64,000 nt of DNA from Pachyseris speciosa (Eukaryota; Cnidaria; Anthozoa; Scleractinia; Pachyseridae): positions 420,001 to 484,000 of the forward strand of contig JAEMWC010000460.1 of assembly GCA_016490735.1 (NCBI GenBank), read 5' to 3'. Both the position numbers and the translations under genes were made by a program. Of the stretch, positions 48,901 through 55,898 are shown piece after piece. The notes beneath the pieces are model-generated. The model saw nothing but the letters and a program-made list of their open reading frames with translations. It was not told the DNA's origin and did not search any database. How positions within the stretch are numbered: position 1 is the first letter of the stretch; the number at the start of each line of letters is the position of its first letter.

Positions 48901-51900
48901 TAGCGGACACCCTGGGAGTCAACCGGTCGACTGCAAGAGGAATTGTCGCAAGGTACATTCGAGAAGTAAGAATTGCGGAAAGACCACGTGGAGGCAGAAA
49001 CAATGACGAGACGAAGGACTGTCTCAATGACATTTTGAACGAGAACTGCCTGTTAACATTGGCTCAGATAAACCGCGAGCTTAGAGTACGCCTGTTCCGA
49101 GTGAAACTGGTCAGGCCGCTCCCGGCAGATGGGAATAGACCAGACGTGATAGAGAGACGGAATGACTATGCAAACTGGTTTATGTCTGATGTAGACCTAT
49201 TTACCTCGATGTTAAAATAGGGAGGAAATTGAGGGATAAATTAAGGTGTAAAACTCGGCTAGTAGACATTTAACAATATAATTTATTGCCTTTGAACGAA
49301 ACTTTGTAGCTGTTGAACATTATTGACTATTGAAATCGCGCAAATGTTTGTTTTTTCACGCTAGAGATTGTTGCATTTCTCGAAATGATTGCATGTTGAT
49401 GCACAAGAATGTGAGAGTTTATGCAAAATGCGTTTATGACTTTTTCTCACTGTAGCAATCTTCGCACAGGGATTAACCTGCGATCAGGCCCAATTGAAGC
49501 ATCGCTACAATTGAGCCTGATACAAAGTCTCACGGGAGTCTGTGGCTTCGTCCAGAATTTGGACGAAATCTGATTGGCTGATTTAATAACCGGAAGTCAC
49601 TAAGATGCGTGTTCGCGAGGCTCTCGCGAAATTCTCTCGCGACTGAGCCGCCATTACGGACAATGAATAATCTCAAGTTGTTTTTAGTTTTATAACACAA
49701 AACAACATAGCCTTTCTATTTTCATCTAAATTAGCGGAGAGGGAAAAAGTTTATTAGTTTTGTTTTTTATGTACATACTGGATTCACTTGAAAGATTCGC
49801 GGAATGATCAGGCATGAAGAATGATAAAGACGAAGCGTTCTGACGAGTTCTTTCTTTCGTGTTTGTGAAAGCCTGACAACAGTATAAAGACTTGGAAGCT
49901 GGCTGGTTTTTATTCAGGAACAATTCAACGAGAAGCAAGACACATCGAAGCTCAGTTGATAAGTACAAGATCATAGACACATTGGTTTCAATGTTAGGAT
50001 GCGAGAGAAGACACTCATATTCAATGGACAAACATTTTGAAAGCTTAATGCAAGTTATTTTAAATTTGTTTTGTACCATTCATTTACGTAAGGCTGTAAA
50101 GTTATCTGTTATCGTTTGCATGTATGTTTTCCTCTGGAACAACAACATAAGTAGAACACTGTTGGCTAATTCACACCACCAAGAATAAAGTATTTCTTTT
50201 TAGGGAGTAATGAAATACATGTATCTTGATGTTGATATAAAAAAATCACATAAATAGCAGAATGACCGGCCATAGAAAAAGTACGATGGAAGGGCTTCAG
50301 TAACTTCACAGTGGACGTCAGTCAAGTTGACTTAGTTTATAAATTTAAACAGGCTTTTTAATCTCCAAATTAAAGTTAAGCTTAAATTGAATTGTCACTT
50401 AACAAAATTTCGTGAGGACAGCATAAAAGTGCCAATTATCTTGGTGATAGTAATACATTCAACTCAGAAAAACCAGTGAATTATTTCAAACCCCAACGTA
50501 AATTGTAGCAAGAGAAATCTACATGAGAATAGAGGAAACAAATTGAATAGAGCTTAGAGGAGCAAATTGTTATTGTTGTTGTTGTTGTTGCTGCTGAATG
50601 ACAAGGTCATTTACATCCTCCACAAAAATGTAAAACATGACTGAACCCCCATTGCAAAAATTCTCAGTGCAAGGTGCAGTAGTTTGAAATGCACCGCAAA
50701 GACTGTTGTACTGCATAAGCATTACAGACCTTTATTGAATTAATGACAGATTAACCTGAAGCTACATGGCCTTAGTTACCTCTCGTACCAAGTTGTTTCT
50801 CCATGCAGTTAACCCATTGTCTACCGGCGGTTTTTACATTTTCGGAGTGATTTTCCACCTATAAACGATGAATAGCAATTCGTGACTCTTTATTTGAACT
50901 ACCAGGAAAAAGTGGTGCTGTCCTAAGCCACTGGAGGCTCAAGGTTTCTGAAAACGTCATTTTGACGTAGCTATTTTTTATCCGTGAAGCGACAACAATG
51001 GCCCAAGTTCGGTTTGCTTGCGATTTCTGCTGAATTTACAGCCATTTTTCATCTTTAGCGGCTGCCTGATGAGCATCATTAAGCGTGACGGTAGCTAAGA
51101 GTCCACTTTCTCAAAGAATCGAGCAAGGTGATGTAATTTGTTGTTGAATTTGGCTTGTTACTCGACGAACTGGGAATTTGGCCGGTCGAACACTTAGTAC
51201 CTTTGGGACTCGACTATTGATGAATCTCTCGACCTACCGCCACATATTTTGGAATTTCTGAGTACTGAAGATGACCACGAGCAGGAAATTTTGGCGGTAG
51301 GTCGGAGTGGCTGTGTGAAAGAATTGGGGGAAGGAACGGGCGCTGTCAAAAATTCTCGTTAGTTCCCAACATGCAATGCGCTCAAGATGTTGAAAATGTC
51401 GGGAAGGCCCGAATGCACTGGAACAAAAGGCTGTATCTACGCTCGGGAGAAGAATATGAACAAAAAAAGTCATTTCTAAGCTAGAAAAAGGACTGAATTT
51501 CGTTATGACGGTTGAATTTTGGTTTTTCGACGATGATTTCCTTAAAAAACATGAAGGCAAAAAGGGGCATTTTTGTTGTTTCTCTTTGACGTTAAAAACG
51601 GCCAGTTTCGTTCTTGTCCAAACTCAAAAGACCATATTTGGTAAAAATCGCTACGTTTCTTGCATTTATTGGATATCCAAATTTAAAGGGCATTCCATTT
51701 CGTGTTCACAACTAACAGTTAAGGCAATATTCGTGCGATTGAGAAAGTTGCAATGTTTTGAAGCATGGGAGTTTTTTACGGCCGGTTTTGGCCGGCACGG
51801 GTGCCAATGGGTTAATGAATTACAGAATAACAGCATACTGCCCAGCACTGGACTGCTGAGGAACATGTTGCTGGTTTGAATCCCAGACCAGACAGCAAAC

Positions 51901-54617
51901 CATGGTGTTAATTAAAATTATTGCTTGTCTCAAGCTGGCTGGGTTCTCAACATATGTCTCAGGTCAGATGATCAGGTCATTGGTTAATGAGATTATAGTC
52001 TATTGGCCTTTTCACCCTCACACGTAATTTAAACATGAAGGGTACATAAAAGAACCTACACACTTGATGAAAAGAGTAGGTGGCAATGTTCCCAAATTCT
52101 GTGCTCTGTCTTAACATAAATCTCAGGGTCAAGGTTGGGGGCTAGACCAACCACCTGTTCCCAGAGGCCTTATGACTGACTGATAACATAGCAAATATCT
52201 CTCAAGGGAATGTGCCACCCTCTGTGATGATCTTTTTTTGATGTTTCCCAATAGTGATTTCAGAACTATTCAGTGAAAAATTTAGTTGCTGCATTTGGAA
52301 ATCCAATGGCTTGTTTCCCTTTTTTTCCCTCACTAAGAAGATGCTTGGCTTCCCCTTTAGAGAGGAGTAAATAGGCGTATTTAGAGAGATTGGGTAATCC
52401 ATTCAGCCACCCAAATATTTACTACTACTGTTTCTGCTCAGTCATGGTCAACATGCAAAGACAACAATGGGTTGGATTTATCCAGTTGCCCTTTAGGCTA
52501 GTTGATTCTACCTTTCACTGAAACAAGGATCACAGGTTCATGCTACACTTAAAAATTTCAGATATTTTTCGAGTGGATAATTAGCTAACCAGTGTATAAA
52601 TACCTCTCATCCACTGAATAAAGTTATCTATCAATATACCTATCAAACATGGAGCCTCTGATAAACAGCCAAGAAAGTGGTCAATAAAAATGGCTCCTTA
52701 GAAGCCAAGCACTTGAGAACCCCACTGAATGAGTTCAATAACAGTGTACCACAACAATGCAGCGTTTTAGTAGTACTACAAAATTTGTTTTATAAATTAA
52801 ATTACATTAAAAGAATTCATCAAGGCCGGTCTGCATTTATTCATTTGTTCAAATTAAAGGTAAGCGAGCTTCAAAAGCTAAAACTTAATAAACGAGTGAA
52901 CGGCAAAATCCTGTTTCTCCGCAACTCAAATAAAACAATACTCTCGACTCTTTACTAAAAAAAATTCTTTACTATTTTATTTCGAACGGATGACATGAAA
53001 TACATCGACAATATTAATCACCTCAGCTTCCTTCAGCTGAATCATCAGTGGTGCTTCAGTACCCAAAAAAGATATCATCATCACATAGGCTTTGGAGACA
53101 CATATCGCCTTTCCCAGCGTTCATAAAATTTGTACGTTATAAGAGCTTACGTTGGGCCCAAAACCGCAAATATTCCCCAACAACAATGAACCATGTGCGA
53201 CAAGGCGTTCGCAAAACAAAAATGGCGTCTTCTTCTTTCAACATCACTTCACGCGCGAGAGCTCGCGAGTATCGCGAGTATCGCGTAACAGAAGTAAGTT
53301 TGATAGGCTGATTTTGAAAAATGTCAATCAATCAAAAAAGTGGGCGGTAGACGTTCCGTGGAAGACTAGTATCAGGCTCTATTTTTCGTTTCGCCTTTCC
53401 CTCGGGAAAGCTTTACCATCGAAACGAAAATAGAGCCTGATCGCAGGTTATACAGGGATGAAATGCGCTTTAATCAAACGATTCACTGAAAGAAAACGGC
53501 ACATACACGAATATAAGTAAAGGAAATAACAGAAAGTCGGCTGAACAAAATAAAAATACAAAATTAAGGAATAAATACGACACTTACAAGATCACTTTCA
53601 AGATCTGTACGGCAACTCCTGAGACAAGTACTAATTTACACAACGAGAAACTTAACTTTTATACTGGATATTGAAAAACAACGCCACGAAGAAATTTACA
53701 GACTGCGCAACACGAATTACATAACTGCACGCCGAAAAGTGACAAAAACCAAGGTGAAAAAATAAAACGTGTATATGAGAAAAACATTACTCGCTCGTGG
53801 CTACAGTACATTAAACTCTTTGTCAAACGGGTCAAATGTTTGCACATTGGTGTTAATGAAGTTGATTATTGCGCAAATGAAAGATAATTCGTGCAAATGG
53901 TTGTCTTTTGATGTTATTGAATGTGACCGCTTTTGATAAAATCATCAGTGAATGTATTTTTGCGTAAATGAATGCTTTTTGGCGCAAATGAAAGTTAGTT
54001 TTGTGCTATGGGTCTAACTGTTCGCTTAAATAAAATTTTATTTTCTGGTAATGAACAGCGAAAGGTGTAATTTTCTTTTGCTTTTTGTTGTTATTTCTTT
54101 GGTGATTTTTTTCGTTTTTAATTTCGCTTCCTCTTAAATTGTTGCGAAGCTTATTACGTTAGCCTCTCTTCCTTTTGGATTTGAGAAATTTAATCCTAAT
54201 AAATTAGTATGAATCATGCACTTGTTTCATTTATATCGGGCTATTGCAGCAGCATTTTCATCTTTCTCTTTTAGAAAAAACGCAAATTTGTCCAGCTAGC
54301 TTATCAAAGTTACATCGTCACTTTTTAAAAAAATGCGTTACGCCTTACAAACCGGAAAAAAACCCACAGTGATAGAGATAATATTTCTCCTTCGGCCAGT
54401 ACTCCTTTCTAACACCCAACCCTACAAAGAAAGGGGTGCGAGACAATTTGGGATGAATTCTTCAAAATCCGTGGAAAGTTGGGCAGGAACATTGGTTCTA
54501 AGAGACACTCGTATAATCTTTGAAGACAGTAAGTTAAAATGTAAGAGTCCGAGGGTGAAATTATTCCTTTGTTAGATAATGAAGTGTCAGTGAAATAGTC
54601 TCACCGTTTGACCAAAG

Positions 54618-54662
<45 letters not shown>

Positions 54663-55867
54663 GGATGGTATGATGATGATGATTTTGAGGGTAATGACGA
54701 CAACAATGACGACGATGACGATGATGATGAATATGAAAACGATATAATGATGATGATGGCGACGACGATGATGATAATCAAATGATGATAATGTTAATGA
54801 TAATACTAAATTAATGACATAATTAGTTCCTTTCTCTTCATTTCACTTTTTTTCCCATTTTTGTTTGTTTTTCTTTTTTTGTGTGTGTTTATCAGAGTCA
54901 AAAGAATCAGATGTTTTAGCCGCGTTTCACGCTGAACAGTCAACCTACCTTGAAAAGAAGAAAGCGGCTCAGAAAAGAAAAGGCGAAGGACGAGATGAAC
55001 AGGTAACACTTCTATTTTTACAGCAGGTGTTTTGTTGTCAAATTCACCTCACTATGTTGTACCAGGATTGTGTCATGTGAATTAAACGATATCTTAGCGA
55101 TATTCAAAGAGAACTTACACGGATTCATACGTTTGCCCCTGCTTGATTTGCATTTCTCGTTGTGCTCCTTTAAACTCTAGAACACCTTTCAAGAAACTAT
55201 CTCAACGAATCAACTCTGAATTTCCCCGTATTTTCAATTAATTTTCCGGTTAGAATCGACTGGTTTTTTTTTTTATCTCCCTCTCTTCACTGTGGCATGT
55301 AACTGATATCCTCTTCGCGACTCTAGATTTCAAATTACGATTGACAAGAATTCAAGCTCCCTTGCTTGGCCCCGTTGTTAATAGGAAGAACCATGCGCGC
55401 CATTAATTTTTTCATTTATATCTTTTTATGTAGAACTTAGCACTCTTGGCCTCTTTTCAAGCCAAACTTGAGAAGTCAACGGAGGAAGAAGACGAAGATG
55501 TCAATGAAGATGAAAAGAACGAAAACGAAAACGAGGGGGAAGATGACACAGGATGGTAAGTAAAGAATGCCGGCTCGTTTGCGACCGCAAACAGACGACT
55601 AAGGTGCAGGGAAACCCAGCTAGTAAATAGGGACCTTAAGTAACGAAGACGGCAACGGCAACAAGAACGCCTCAAAACAGTAGGTTTAATGAGCAAAAAC
55701 AATGACTCTGCACGTTGGTTTTACATTTTGGTACATTTCTTTTCCGTCCTCAGCAAAACAACAACTTGAAATGACCAAATTTTATGACGTTTTCGTTGCC
55801 GTCGCCCTCGTTGTTGCTTAAGGTCCCTCATGACGATGACGACTGCGACGGCAACGACGTTGAGGAC

Positions 55868-55898
<31 letters not shown>

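Larger units (their letters stand above)
49456..53808. mobile_element. 4.35-kb insertion in the right arm
   Basis: Begins tgtagcaatcttcgcac and ends gtggctaca, with short inverted ends TGTAGC / GCTACA. Just inside, cagggattaacctgcgatca (49477) returns inverted as tgatcgcaggttatacaggg (53435-53457), and gaggctctcgcgaaattc (49617) has a relative at 53255-53290. No transposase is recognised, so it is a large non-autonomous or compound element. Confidence 0.6.
48200..54068. mobile_element. 5.9-kb TIR transposon with a split right arm
   Basis: The left arm 48200 to about 48580 is matched inverted in two pieces: its inner end by 49350-49448 (cacaagaatgtgagagttta, gcaaaatgcgttta) and its outer end by 53815-54066 (tttgtcaaacgggtcaaatg, gcgcaaatgaaagataattc, ttattttctggtaatgaaca). 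Between the pieces lies a 4.35-kb insertion. The original element was therefore about 1.5 kb with arms near 370 bp and one truncated transposase gene. Confidence 0.85.

Noticed and set aside
51505..51879. 124-codon plus-strand frame
   Set aside because: Lies across the right end of the TTAACCCATTG element; no recognisable motif.
54587..54781. poly-His/Ser open frame on the minus strand
   Set aside because: Product of the GAT microsatellite.
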